Made by a program: the position numbers and the translations under genes. Below are positions 16,561 through 25,523 of a stretch of DNA of 64,000 nucleotides, piece by piece (the stretch's first letter is position 1; every line of letters begins with the position of its first letter). The notes beneath the pieces are model-generated. The model ran no database searches. It was given only the letters and a program-made list of their open reading frames with translations, and had not been told where the DNA came from. Origin of the DNA: JAVBNA01 sp031551875. GTDB lineage: Bacteria; Bacillota; Clostridia; Oscillospirales; Acutalibacteraceae. The stretch spans positions 14,435-78,434 of the forward strand of contig JAVBNA010000020.1 in the NCBI GenBank assembly GCA_031551875.1, written 5' to 3'.

Positions 16561-17436
16561 TTACAGGCTCCCGGCAATTTTTTTGAGGTATTCGGTAAAA
16601 TCCGCCCCAATTTCAGGGTGACTGAGCGCCACCTCCACCGCCGCCTGCATGATGCCCAGCTTGTTGCCCATGTCATAGCGAGTGCCGCTGTACTCCACAC
16701 CCAGCATACCCTGTGCCCGCGCAAGCTCGCACATCGCGTCTGTCAGCTGAATCTCGCCGCCCGCACCGGGGGGCGTGTGCTCGAGAATGTCAAAGATACC
16801 GGGCGGCAGGATGCACCGCCCCAGAATCGAGTAGTTGGACAGCACTTCGTGAGGTGCCGGCTTTTCCACCATGTCGCTCACCTCAAACAGCCGGTCACGG
16901 ATTGGCGCCAGCTTGAGAGAGCTGTACCGCCCAATGTCCTGCGCGGACACCTCCTTGATGCCCAGCACACCGCGCCCGAACTCCTCATACGCCGCACACA
17001 GCTCGGCGCAGGCCGGACGCTGTCCGCCGATGATCACGTCGTCGCCGTACAGCACCGCAAAGGGCTCATCTCCCACAAAGTGCTTGGCGCACCAAACCGC
17101 GTGCCCCAGCCCCTTCGTCTCCTTCTGCCGGATGAAATAAACGTTAGCGAGAGAGGAAATTCGCACAATCTCGTCATAGATTTCGGTTTTTTTCGTCGCG
17201 CACAGCCGCTCTTCCAGTTCAGGCGTGCGGTCAAAATGATCCTCAATGAGATCTTTTCCCCGGTTGGTAATAATCAGTATATCGGTGATTCCGGCGGCTG
17301 CGGCCTCCTCCACAATGAACTGGATCGCCGGACGATCCACAATGGGCAGCATTTCCTTGGGCAGCGCCTTGGTGGCGGGCAGAACCCGGGTTCCCAGTCC
17401 CGCGGCCGGAATGACGGCCTTCCTGATTTTTTTCAT
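16561..17436 (-). CDS. galU: UTP-glucose-1-phosphate uridylyltransferase
   Basis: The 291-residue protein has the nucleotide-binding signature AVIPAAGLGTRVLPATKALP at its N-terminus, the PKEMLPIVDRP Lys, the QKETKGLGHAVWCAK loop, and the sugar-site VVEKP-type DMVEKPAPHEVLSN. It makes UDP-glucose for glycolipid, teichoic-acid anchor and exopolysaccharide synthesis. ATG 17436 is chosen with AGGAG 7 nt upstream rather than the in-frame ATG at 17454. It lies between the tandem RING genes and the ribosomal operon on the same strand. Nothing suggests a shared function with either. Confidence 0.93.
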   Translation of the reverse strand: MKKIRKAVIPAAGLGTRVLPATKALPKEMLPIVDRPAIQFIVEEAAAAGITDILIITNRGKDLIEDHFDRTPELEERLCATKKTEIYDEIVRISSLANVYFIRQKETKGLGHAVWCAKHFVGDEPFAVLYGDDVIIGGQRPACAELCAAYEEFGRGVLGIKEVSAQDIGRYSSLKLAPIRDRLFEVSDMVEKPAPHEVLSNYSILGRCILPPGIFDILEHTPPGAGGEIQLTDAMCELARAQGMLGVEYSGTRYDMGNKLGIMQAAVEVALSHPEIGADFTEYLKKIAGSL

Positions 17437-17476
17437 GTCACCGCTCCTGTTCAAATTTCATAATACCCCGACCCTG

Positions 17477-18493
17477 TTATACAAACAGTACAGGCAGAAG
17501 ATATGGCGCAATTACATTGCTAATCAGAAAATAGCATAGGGCAATGCTCAGCACGACGGCAAAGTTAACGCCGCCCTGCTTTTTCAGTAAGAGCGGGATG
17601 TCCGCCGGGCTTTCTGCGGTGCGCGTGATGTCACGCACCTTCCCGACACAGTGGTTGTAGTACAGCTTGTTGCTGACGCAGGCGCAGACAATGCCGATGC
17701 CAACAGCAAGCAGGAAAAGCGCCGCGGGAACCAGGAGCAGCAGATTCTCCTGCTGGCTCAGCTTGCTCCCCTCACTGTACAGGCGCATGATCGCTCCGCT
17801 GTCCGGCGGCTCGGTCAGGGAAATGCCGGCGCGCTCATAGATGCCGTTGAGCAGCGGCACCACATATGTAGCCTGGATGTAGAGCGTAGCCACGTGCAGC
17901 AACGCCATCGCCCCCGTGATCAGCGCGCCCAGCTTGTACATCTTCCGATAGATCATCCACACGCCCGAAAAAAACAGTGCGGCGAAATTGAAGCCGCCCC
18001 AGGTTTTTTGTTTTTCCATTTGCCCGAAGCGCCTCATATAATAGGCGGTGTTCTGTCCGACGAACTGCGCCACGTCCCCCGCCGACACTTCCCCGAACCG
18101 CTCGTCCGGCTGCACGCCGCCCATCGGGTCGGCCAGCCCTCCGTAACCGGGCGTCAGCGGCACGCTTGTCTCCCCCATCGGTACATGAGGCTGCCGGGGG
18201 GCGCTGCGCAGGCTGTCCCCGCCGCAAAACGCGCAGTGTTCTGCGCCCGCCTCGTTGGCTGCGCCGCATCGGTCGCAAACATATTCCATGTTGCCGTTGT
18301 CCGGACGCGTCCGTCGCTCGGGGCGCTTCCATCCCTCTTCGGTGCCGTGCAGCGCCTCATAGTGGCAGTGACCCAGCTTGTTCCAGCAGTCCCTGTGATG
18401 GGGCGCACCGCAGGCCGGACAGGACACGACATCGTCTCCGTCGGAAAAGGGAACGCCGCACGACGGGCACGACAGGCCTTCATATAAAAACAT
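17477..18493 (-). CDS. Prokaryotic RING-finger membrane protein (DUF2628-like), paralogue 1
   Basis: A 338-residue protein. Residues 9-45 form a RING-like zinc domain (CPSCGVPFSDGDDVVSCPAC, then GAPHHRDCW and a Cys-His pair). Residues 72-95 form a second zinc ribbon (CDRCGAANEAGAEHCAFCG). A Pro/Gly-rich linker leads to a membrane domain of about four helices with FNFAALFFSGVWMIYRKMYK, typical of the DUF2628 group that often follows zinc domains. The RING motif is the bacterial 'Prok-RING' type; ubiquitin-like chemistry should not be inferred from it. It is an adjacent tandem copy of the next gene upstream (15-bp gap), so duplication is evident. The function is unknown; a membrane-anchored scaffold is a reasonable guess. 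Confidence 0.8.
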   Translation of the reverse strand: MFLYEGLSCPSCGVPFSDGDDVVSCPACGAPHHRDCWNKLGHCHYEALHGTEEGWKRPERRTRPDNGNMEYVCDRCGAANEAGAEHCAFCGGDSLRSAPRQPHVPMGETSVPLTPGYGGLADPMGGVQPDERFGEVSAGDVAQFVGQNTAYYMRRFGQMEKQKTWGGFNFAALFFSGVWMIYRKMYKLGALITGAMALLHVATLYIQATYVVPLLNGIYERAGISLTEPPDSGAIMRLYSEGSKLSQQENLLLLVPAALFLLAVGIGIVCACVSNKLYYNHCVGKVRDITRTAESPADIPLLLKKQGGVNFAVVLSIALCYFLISNVIAPYLLPVLFV

Positions 18494-18507
18494 ATCTTTC
18501 CCCCGTT

Positions 18508-19425
18508 TTAAAATACCAGAATTTGTATGAGCAGAGCCACTGCGGCATTGAGCGCGACAAAGCAGGCAAACGAGACATAAGCGCTGCGCGCTTTGACGCC
18601 GCCCTTTTCACGGAGCATTACCAGCAGGTCGTCTGGGTTTGTCTCCTTGATTTTTGTGATCTGCCGGACACACCGTTTATAGTACAGTCGGTTGGCAAGA
18701 AAGCCCATGAGAAACATAATCCCGCCCAGCAGAAAAATCTGGAGAGCGCTCAAAAATAAATCCTCCACATAGCTTGCCGAGCCCGCGATATACAGCGCGG
18801 AAAAATAGCCCCGCACAAAGGAGGAGGCGATCATCACGACAAAAAACACCGCACCGGGCAGAACCATTCCCCTGAAAAAGCACCAGAAGGCGCTTAAAAA
18901 TGCGCCGGCATAGTTGAACACGCTCCGGCCGCCCTCTTCAATCTCCCTGAACCGGGGCAGGTAATAGCCGCTGCCCCGCCCGACATAGGCGGCCAGCTCC
19001 TCTACCGAATGGCCGCCGATGCGCTCCTTGGGGTCCATACCCGCACAGGGGTCAAGCGCAGCCTGAAGAAGGGAGTCGCCCTGTCCGGGAAAGGTAAAGG
19101 TTGCGGCAAAGGGCGGAATATCCGGACGGGTGGCGGGGGCACTTGGAAGCAGGTTCTCCCCGCATCGTTTGCAGAAAAACAGTGTGGTCTCATTTTCCTG
19201 CCCGCACACCGGACAGACAAGAACGTCGTCCCCGGGTTCTTCGTCCTCTTCACCGGCATACGCCTGCCAGGCTTTTCCCTCACTGTGCCGTTCGGCGAAA
19301 ACGCACGCCCCCTGCTGCTCATAGCAGCACCGGTGGTGGGGCGCGCCGCAAGCCGGACACACCACAACGTCGTCGTCCTCAAGGAAGACCTTTTCGCACA
19401 CCTGGCACTTTTGTCCAATCGGCAT
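18508..19425 (-). CDS. Prokaryotic RING-finger membrane protein (DUF2628-like), paralogue 2
   Basis: A 305-residue paralogue of the downstream gene with the same architecture. The N-terminal RING (CQVCEKVFLEDDDVVVCPAC, GAPHHRCCYEQQGACVF) is followed by a zinc ribbon (CPVCGQENETTLFFCKRCG). Then come a linker and a four-helix membrane domain opening with FNYAGAFLSAFWCFFRGM. The identical spacing of the RING, ribbon, a VEELAAYVGRG-type linker element and membrane parts supports tandem duplication followed by divergence. The ribosome site is AGAGGAAG. TTGAAC-N16-TAAAAT lies about 70 nt upstream on the minus strand, so the pair is probably one transcript. Function unknown. Confidence 0.8.
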   Translation of the reverse strand: MPIGQKCQVCEKVFLEDDDVVVCPACGAPHHRCCYEQQGACVFAERHSEGKAWQAYAGEEDEEPGDDVLVCPVCGQENETTLFFCKRCGENLLPSAPATRPDIPPFAATFTFPGQGDSLLQAALDPCAGMDPKERIGGHSVEELAAYVGRGSGYYLPRFREIEEGGRSVFNYAGAFLSAFWCFFRGMVLPGAVFFVVMIASSFVRGYFSALYIAGSASYVEDLFLSALQIFLLGGIMFLMGFLANRLYYKRCVRQITKIKETNPDDLLVMLREKGGVKARSAYVSFACFVALNAAVALLIQILVF

Positions 19426-19643
19426 ATCCGTTTACTTCCTCTCTTCGTTCCGGTCACACGTCGGGGAGCGCTCCGACACTTTCACCTCTCTCTATTTTAT
19501 CATTTTTTCCCAATAGTTCAATTACCTGCCCTTCTTGTTTACAATTCGTTTATATTTGAGCGGTTATATCCTGTGCTGTCAGCCGTTGATTTGGGGCGTA
19601 TTATAGGACATAAATTTTTCTGTTTTGAAAAACACAGCCCGGA

Positions 19644-19672
19644 TTGATATTCTAAAAATAATCGTGTATAAT
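19644..19672 (+). promoter_or_regulatory. Promoter of the GT2-GtrA gene with long leader
   Basis: TTGATA and TATAAT with a 17-nt spacer. Transcription would start near 19680, leaving a leader of about 195 nt before the gene. Confidence 0.8.
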
Positions 19673-19736
19673 GTAAAAGATAATTTGTTATTGTCGAACC
19701 AATTCAAAGACGAGACCGGATTTTTTGAGATTATTT

Positions 19737-19818
19737 TTGTCATGCGAGGCGGACGGCGCAACCTTACTGCCGTAAGGCAGAAAGACAACGAGGCCGGGCG
19801 GAAAACAGGCCGAAAGGC
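19737..19818 (+). ncRNA. Candidate structured leader RNA upstream of the GT2-GtrA gene
   Basis: Within the long leader, TTGTC (19737-19741) can pair with GACAA (19784-19788). The enclosed hairpin is CTGCC-GTAA-GGCAG (19767-19780). A second small hairpin, GCC-GAAA-GGC, lies at 19809-19818. Both have GNRA tetraloops. The first hairpin competes with an alternative stem CCTTAC/GTAAGG (19762-19777). I could not match it to a known riboswitch consensus. Confidence 0.4.
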
Positions 19819-19874
19819 GACTTTAATTTGAAGTGGTTTCACAATATTATCATACTTCTGACGTTTGAGAGGGT

Positions 19875-20942
19875 ATGGCGGTGAATGCAGCTGTTTTGAT
19901 TCCCTGTCTGAATCCACAGCAGACGACAATTGAATATGTATCCTCCCTGCTCGCGCTCGGATTTCCCTCTGTAGTTGTGGTCGACGACGGAAGTGAGCCC
20001 GAATGCAGCGAGGTTTTTGCCGCGCTGAGGGCGCTGCCTGGGTGCACCGTGCTGCACCATGACAGAAACAGGGGCAAGGGCCGCGCGCTCAAGACCGGCT
20101 TTACCCATTTCCAGACCGCCTGTAAGGGACTGTCCGGCGTTGTCACGGCATACGCCGACGGGCGCTACCGGCCGGAGGATGTGCTCACGGTGGCGCGTGC
20201 GCTTGAGCGCCTGTCCCCCGCCCTCATCCTCGGCGAACGGGACACAAAGGATAAAACACTGTCGGCGCTGACCCGCGCGGGAAACCAGGTGACCAGTGTC
20301 CTGCTCCGCGTGCTCTACGGCATATCGATCCAGGACTTCCAGACCGGCCTGAGGGGATACCCCGCTGAGCTGCTGGACAGGCTTCTCACCGTGTGGGGCG
20401 AGCGGTATGAATATGAGATCAACCTCCTGCTCGCATGCATCAAGCACGCCGTCCCCATCGAGCAGGTACCGGTAGGCTCAGCCTATTACAAAAACCTCGG
20501 ATCGGTGTCCCACCGGATCAGCTCGACCTTTATGACGCTGCTTCTGGTCGTCCAGTCCTTTTTACGCTTTGCCGCCTCCTCGCTGACCTCCTCCGCGCTG
20601 GATATCGGTCTGTTTGCCGTGATGACCAAGCTGGTTCTCACCCCCTCTTTCCCTTTTTATATTGAGCTGAGCACCATTGCTGCGCGCAGCGTGTCGGCCT
20701 CGGTCAATTTCTCCCTCAACCGGAAATTTGTCTTTGGCGGCCGGGGTGCGGGAAAGAAGGCGGCCTGCCGGTTTGTATTTCTGACACTCGCTCAAATGCT
20801 CGCTTCGGCGCTTCTTGTCAATATTCTGGTCAACCTGACCGGCATTGACGAGGTGCTGATTAAGCTGGTGGTGGACGTCACGCTGTTTTTCATTAGTTAT
20901 CAGGTTCAGCACCGCTGGATATTTGAAAAGAAAAAGAATTAA
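19875..20942 (+). CDS. Fusion of GT2-family glycosyltransferase and GtrA-like membrane domain
   Basis: The 355-residue protein has an N-terminal GT-A fold: AVLIPCLNP, VVVVDDGS (the DDG nucleotide-sugar Asp), and NRGKGRALKTGF as in polyprenyl-phosphate glycosyltransferases such as DPMS/YcaQ types. The usual second Asp segment reads TAYADGRYRPED. The C-terminal 130 residues form a four-helix GtrA-like domain (SSALDIGLFAVMTKL, SASVNFSLNRKFVFGG, QVQHRWIFEKKKN). GtrA domains help flip lipid-linked sugars, so the protein may both make and translocate a polyprenyl-phosphate sugar. GT2 proteins with a fused GtrA are common in Clostridia. It precedes the LTA-synthase-like gene on the same strand, which suggests envelope glycosylation. 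Confidence 0.85.
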   Translation: MAVNAAVLIPCLNPQQTTIEYVSSLLALGFPSVVVVDDGSEPECSEVFAALRALPGCTVLHHDRNRGKGRALKTGFTHFQTACKGLSGVVTAYADGRYRPEDVLTVARALERLSPALILGERDTKDKTLSALTRAGNQVTSVLLRVLYGISIQDFQTGLRGYPAELLDRLLTVWGERYEYEINLLLACIKHAVPIEQVPVGSAYYKNLGSVSHRISSTFMTLLLVVQSFLRFAASSLTSSALDIGLFAVMTKLVLTPSFPFYIELSTIAARSVSASVNFSLNRKFVFGGRGAGKKAACRFVFLTLAQMLASALLVNILVNLTGIDEVLIKLVVDVTLFFISYQVQHRWIFEKKKN

Positions 20943-20971
20943 AAAATAGTTTTCCTGCTGCACATTCCCTA

Positions 20972-21001
20972 TTGACAATTGTGGCCATTCGGGACTACAA
21001 T
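20972..21001 (+). promoter_or_regulatory. Promoter of the LTA-synthase-like gene
   Basis: TTGACA and TACAAT with an 18-nt spacer, about 90 nt upstream of the ATG. Confidence 0.75.
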
Positions 21002-21025
21002 GATCGTTGTCGAAAAAACGCGAAG

Positions 21026-21048
21026 AACCGCTGAATTTTGCGGTTTTT
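21026..21048 (+). terminator. Terminator-like hairpin between promoter and LTA-synthase-like start
   Basis: A 6-bp stem AACCGC/GCGGTT followed by TTT. It lies downstream of the promoter at 20972-21001 yet upstream of the gene. It may terminate the preceding glycosyltransferase transcript or act as an attenuator in the leader. Confidence 0.5.
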
Positions 21049-21094
21049 ACTCAAGCGAATTATGATAATTTAGACCAGAAAAAGGGTATGACAG

Positions 21095-23473
21095 ATGAAC
21101 AATGATTCCAACAGGCCCTCTCCCCGCCGGTATGCCCCTTCAGACCGCACGCCTTCGGGTCGATATGCGTCCTCCTCCCATTCGGGACAATCCCGCGGCC
21201 AGTCCCGTCCGCGCCCGCCGCAAAGCCGAACCGACTCTGGGCGTCCCTATGCGTCAGACCGACGTCCGGGCGAACGCCCAGCGCCGCGGCCTCAGCCCTC
21301 CCCGCAGCGTCCCCGTCCCGAATATGACTTTGACTATGAGGTCGAACACGCCCATACACAGCGGCCGCACCGCGAATCGACGCCGGTAAACCGCCGCGGA
21401 CCCACGGGGATGGGAAATCAATCAAGCAGAGGATATGCCCCATATGGCAGTGGCGGACGAGGCCCATCGCGTGCTTCCGCTTACCACTTTTCCATTGATC
21501 TGCGCATGGCCCTGCGGCTGTTCCTCTTCTTTTTGGCGTCTTTTTTCTGGCAGGAATCGATTTTCCGGATTTTTATCTACCAGAGCTTTTTTGACAGCGC
21601 CCTGATTTTCTCCACTTTCTTTTCTGTCGCGACGGCGGCGCTGTTTGCCCTGTTTTCCACCTTCGGGAGTGCGCGAACCAACCGCCTTGTAGCGGTGATT
21701 CTGAGCTTTATTATATCCATGCTCTTTTGTACGCAATACGTCTACTACGGCTTTTTCAAGGTGCCCCTCTCGCTTTACTCGATGGGGCAGGCCGACCAGG
21801 TCGCCCAGTTCGCCGGGGACATTATTTCGTATATATTTTCCAACCTAATCCAATTGATCCTTCTGCTGCTGCCCACCGTGCTGCTCTTTTTCGTCGGGCC
21901 GCGGCTGGAACTTTTTGAAAAAACCATTGTAAAGGAAAAGCTTCTGCTGGGCGCCGCAGCGCTGGGTTCTTTTCTGTTCACCACGCTGATCCTGGCTATT
22001 TTGGGTTCAAACAACCTTGCCCACTCGGTCTACTTCAATATCAACGACGCCGACACCGCACAGCGCACGCTGGGCGTGGTCACGAACATGCGGCTTGACC
22101 TGACGCGATCGGTCTTTGGCTTTGAGGAGTACATCCCCGAAGAGGACTGGGGCGATGATGAGCCGCCCTCCCCGTCGGACACCGCCTCGGGCGGCAACAC
22201 CTCAGACAACACCTCCTCCCTGCCCGAAACCACCTATGAACCCAATATCATGTCCATTGATTTTGACCAGCTGATCTCCGACACCAAAAGCGACACGGTC
22301 AAAAAGATGCACGAGTATTTCAAGGACGTGGAACCCACGCTGAAGAATGAATACACCGGCATGTTTAAGGACTGCAACCTGATCTTTATGACCTGCGAGG
22401 CGTTCTCGCGGCTCGCGGTCAGCGAGAAATACACACCCACCCTATATAAGCTGGTCAATGAAGGGCTGACCTTCAACAATTTCTATAATCCCGTTTGGAG
22501 CGTGTCCACCTCCGACGGTGAATACGTCGCCTGCACAGGCCTGATTCCCAAAAGCGGCGTATGGAGCTTCCACCTGTCCGGCAGCAATTCCATGCCCTTC
22601 TGTCTGGGCAATCAGTTCGGGAAGCTTCCCGGCTACGAGAAGCCGCGCGCGTGGCACAACCACACCTGGACCTACTACAAGCGAAACATCTCTCACCCCA
22701 ACATGGGCTATGACTACAAGGGCGTCGGCCATGGGCTGGACGTCAAAAAATCCTGGCCTGAGTCCGACCTCGAGATGATGGAAAAGACGCTGCCTGAGTA
22801 TATTAATGCTGAGAAGTTCCACTCGTACTATATGACGGTCAGCGGGCACATGCTGTACAGCTTCTCGGGCAACGCGATGGCTTCCAAAAACAAGGAGGCG
22901 GTTGCCGATTTGGGGCTTTCGGAGCAGGCACAGGCATACATTGCCTGTAACATTGAGCTGGACAAGGCAATGAAATATTTGATCGACCAGCTGGAGGCCG
23001 CCGGTAAGCTGGACAACACGGTCATCGTGTTCGGCGGTGACCACTACCCCTACGGCCTCGACAAAAGCGCGATCGACGAACTGGCCGGTCACACGGTTGA
23101 GCCCAACTTCGAGCTGTACAAGAGCTCCCTTGTGATCTGGAAAAACGGTATGCCCAAAACCGAAATCGACAAGCCCATTTCCAGCCTTGATATCCTGCCC
23201 ACCATCTCCAACCTCTTTGGCCTGGAATACGATTCCCGTCTGATGATGGGGCGTGACATTTTCTCCACCACGCCGGGGCTGGTTATGTTCAAGGATCGGA
23301 GCTGGCTGACCGACAAAGCGACCTACAACGCCAAGACCAAGGAAACCCAAAGCCTGAACGGCGAGCCGGTGGATGAGGATTATGTCAAATCCATCAACCG
23401 AGAGGTTTCCAACCGCTTCAAATATTCCACACAAATTTTGGAAAATGACTATTACGCCAAGGTTTTCAAGTAG
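21095..23473 (+). CDS. LTA synthase-family sulfatase-fold membrane protein
   Basis: The 792-residue protein begins with about 130 residues of Arg/Pro/Ser-rich disordered sequence. About five membrane helices follow (residues 135-305), then an extracellular sulfatase-fold domain. The metal/nucleophile features are present: FMTCEAF near the first metal ligand, the Thr of VWSVSTSDGEY (catalytic nucleophile in LtaS), and FGGDHYPYG near the C-terminus. These match phosphoglycerol transferases that polymerise glycerophosphate on a lipid anchor. The disordered cationic N-terminus is longer than in Staphylococcus-type LtaS. It lies downstream of the GT2-GtrA gene. Whether it makes true lipoteichoic acid or modifies another polymer is open. 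Confidence 0.85.
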   Translation: MNNDSNRPSPRRYAPSDRTPSGRYASSSHSGQSRGQSRPRPPQSRTDSGRPYASDRRPGERPAPRPQPSPQRPRPEYDFDYEVEHAHTQRPHRESTPVNRRGPTGMGNQSSRGYAPYGSGGRGPSRASAYHFSIDLRMALRLFLFFLASFFWQESIFRIFIYQSFFDSALIFSTFFSVATAALFALFSTFGSARTNRLVAVILSFIISMLFCTQYVYYGFFKVPLSLYSMGQADQVAQFAGDIISYIFSNLIQLILLLLPTVLLFFVGPRLELFEKTIVKEKLLLGAAALGSFLFTTLILAILGSNNLAHSVYFNINDADTAQRTLGVVTNMRLDLTRSVFGFEEYIPEEDWGDDEPPSPSDTASGGNTSDNTSSLPETTYEPNIMSIDFDQLISDTKSDTVKKMHEYFKDVEPTLKNEYTGMFKDCNLIFMTCEAFSRLAVSEKYTPTLYKLVNEGLTFNNFYNPVWSVSTSDGEYVACTGLIPKSGVWSFHLSGSNSMPFCLGNQFGKLPGYEKPRAWHNHTWTYYKRNISHPNMGYDYKGVGHGLDVKKSWPESDLEMMEKTLPEYINAEKFHSYYMTVSGHMLYSFSGNAMASKNKEAVADLGLSEQAQAYIACNIELDKAMKYLIDQLEAAGKLDNTVIVFGGDHYPYGLDKSAIDELAGHTVEPNFELYKSSLVIWKNGMPKTEIDKPISSLDILPTISNLFGLEYDSRLMMGRDIFSTTPGLVMFKDRSWLTDKATYNAKTKETQSLNGEPVDEDYVKSINREVSNRFKYSTQILENDYYAKVFK

Positions 23474-23487
23474 CTCAGAATCAAATT

Positions 23488-23522
23488 AAGCAGCGCCCCC
23501 GGCAAAGCCGGGGGCGCTGCTT
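23488..23522. terminator. Bidirectional terminator between convergent envelope genes
   Basis: A 16-bp perfect GC-rich inverted repeat with an AAA loop, followed by a T-rich run on the plus strand. Confidence 0.9.
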
Positions 23523-23552
23523 CTGTTCCTTTTTTATATTGGGCAGCCTGAA

Positions 23553-25310
23553 TTAATGGCTTGCCAGCAGCTCGGAATAGGTGATGAATTCATAGCCCTC
23601 CGCCTTGAGGGTGTCAATGGCACGCAGAGCGCCCTTTACGCTGGTTTCGTACAGGTCGTGCATCAGCACCACGTCTCCGCTCTTCGCCGTGTTGATGATG
23701 TGGTTGTAGACATGATCCTCGTTGCGGTATTTCCAGTCGTTGGTATCCACCGACCAAAGCACCATTTTCAAGCTTTCGGGCACAAAATTGTTTTTATACA
23801 TGCCTCCCGGCGGGCGGAAGAGGGTTGGGCGTTTGCCTGCGTATTTTTCTATGACATCGTTTGTGTCCTTGATCTCCTTTTCAAACTGCTTGGCAGACAT
23901 CTTCGTGATATAGGTGTGCGACCAGGAGTGGTTGGCCACCTCCTGTCCTTCCTCGCCCATGCGCTTGACCGTGTCCTTGTAGCGTCCCACGTTACAGCCC
24001 AGCATGAAGAAGGTAGCGCGCACGCCCCGCTTTTTCAGTCCGTCTAACAGCCCCGCTGTATATTTACTCGGCCCGTCATCAAATGTAAACACAACCACCT
24101 TTTTGCCACCGGTGTCCTTGAATCCGCGATAGATCTCCATCGAAAATTTCTTGGAAAAAGGTTTGCTGTCCTCACGGCCCTCCGACTTGCAGAACGCCTT
24201 GATTGTGGTGGCCTTTTTGATTTCAATGCTGATTTTCTTCTTTGTGGACTGGGATTGCCCAGTCGGATCAGAGCCGTCCAGCGTGTAATAGACAACCGCA
24301 TCCTCCGAGGGCGGCGTAATGTCGACCACGAGCTTTTCCGTGGTGCTCTTTTCCACATTTTCCTTAATTTTGGGAAGTCCTGTGCGGATCTGATAGCTGG
24401 CCTGCGAAACACCGCTCGGATTCTCCGATGGCCGCACGGCAACCATCTTTACCTCGCCTGCGTGTGTAAAGGTAAGCTTCTCGCCTCCGCGCACCTGCTC
24501 GGAATACATGTCCGGTTCAGAGCCGTCGGTCGTGTATAGAAAATAGGTGTCCCTGTCCGCATCCTCAAGAGGGACTTCCACCTCACCGTCATAGTCGCCC
24601 GCCTTGGGCAGCACCGACACGTCGGACGTGGTCACAGTCGCCGTAACAATGGTATATTCCTCCGATGCCGGCTCCTCGACCTCATCCCCGCCGATGAAGG
24701 TCTGTACCGTGAGCACACCGGACGAAATGAGAGCCAGGGGTTTATCTTTGGCAATGACCGGAGAGTCTATGCCGGGCTGACTTCCGTCCAGCGTGTAGTG
24801 AATCTCCGCGTCGGCCGCTTTGCACTCGGCATAGATGACCTGTGCGCCCTGGTAGGTGCCGCCAGCAAGGCTGATCACGGGCGCATAGGGCGGCCGCGGC
24901 TTGATTTCATAGGTTTGGCTGACCACACCGCTGTCCAGCCTGCCCGGGCTGACCGTAAACGCTTTCAGCGTGGTGGTCTTGTCCAGCGTAAGCGTAATGC
25001 TCGAGTCGGTAAATTCCGATTGGTCGGATGGTTTGGAGCCGTCGAGGGTATAATAAATTTTGCCACCGTCGGGCGCTTTGAGCTCCACCTGCACCGATTC
25101 GACGTAAACACCGCCCGGCAGAACTCTCGGCTCGGACGCAAACACAAAAAAAGTAATTGCAAAAAAAATACCCAGGGATAAAAGAACACAACACAAAATA
25201 ACAAGCGTGCGCACTGAGCCGCTCATCGGTCTTTTTGCCGCCAGCCTGGCTGGCATCCGTTTTCCGCCCGCCCGGTACCGGTTCACGGGCATCCTTCTAT
25301 TTTGCATCAT
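23553..25310 (-). CDS. Secreted or membrane-anchored polysaccharide deacetylase with four chitobiase C-terminal-type repeats
   Basis: The 585-residue protein has a short cationic N-terminus and one membrane helix (about residues 32-58). Four repeats follow, each ending in a YYTLDGSKP-type turn (near residues 88, 172, 260, 341). These resemble the chitobiase/beta-hexosaminidase C-terminal (CHB_HEX_C) repeat. The C-terminal 180 residues are a NodB-type carbohydrate esterase 4 domain: TFDDGP at about 409-414, then NHSWSHTYI for the two metal histidines, RPPGG, and LMHDL. It should remove N-acetyl groups from peptidoglycan or another GlcNAc polymer outside the cell. ATG 25310 is chosen since GAGGG precedes it at 6 nt. 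It faces the LTA-synthase-like gene across a shared terminator. Confidence 0.87.
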   Translation of the reverse strand: MMQNRRMPVNRYRAGGKRMPARLAAKRPMSGSVRTLVILCCVLLSLGIFFAITFFVFASEPRVLPGGVYVESVQVELKAPDGGKIYYTLDGSKPSDQSEFTDSSITLTLDKTTTLKAFTVSPGRLDSGVVSQTYEIKPRPPYAPVISLAGGTYQGAQVIYAECKAADAEIHYTLDGSQPGIDSPVIAKDKPLALISSGVLTVQTFIGGDEVEEPASEEYTIVTATVTTSDVSVLPKAGDYDGEVEVPLEDADRDTYFLYTTDGSEPDMYSEQVRGGEKLTFTHAGEVKMVAVRPSENPSGVSQASYQIRTGLPKIKENVEKSTTEKLVVDITPPSEDAVVYYTLDGSDPTGQSQSTKKKISIEIKKATTIKAFCKSEGREDSKPFSKKFSMEIYRGFKDTGGKKVVVFTFDDGPSKYTAGLLDGLKKRGVRATFFMLGCNVGRYKDTVKRMGEEGQEVANHSWSHTYITKMSAKQFEKEIKDTNDVIEKYAGKRPTLFRPPGGMYKNNFVPESLKMVLWSVDTNDWKYRNEDHVYNHIINTAKSGDVVLMHDLYETSVKGALRAIDTLKAEGYEFITYSELLASH

Positions 25311-25523
25311 TTCCATCCCTCATTCTTGTATGCATCAATATGTAGTGTCTGTTTTTTCTCCGGCCGCATGTGTGGAAATATCTTTAAGGTTCCGGCATGA
25401 CCTGTCGAAGAAAAAGAGAACTTATCGGTTATTGTACCATATTCCCATTACTTGCTCAAGGGAAATGACAAAATAGTAATATTTATTACATTTTGTCATT
25501 TATTCGCCTGTGAAAGAAAAGAA

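Noticed and set aside
19737..19818. Cyclic-di-GMP or cobalamin riboswitch in the GT2-GtrA leader
   Set aside because: The GNRA loops are suggestive, but the conserved core sequences of those classes (for example the GCAAAGCC segment of c-di-GMP-I) are not present.
19579..19929. Minus-strand frame across the promoter of the GT2-GtrA gene
   Set aside because: It overlaps a clear promoter and leader; low-complexity translation and no start signal.
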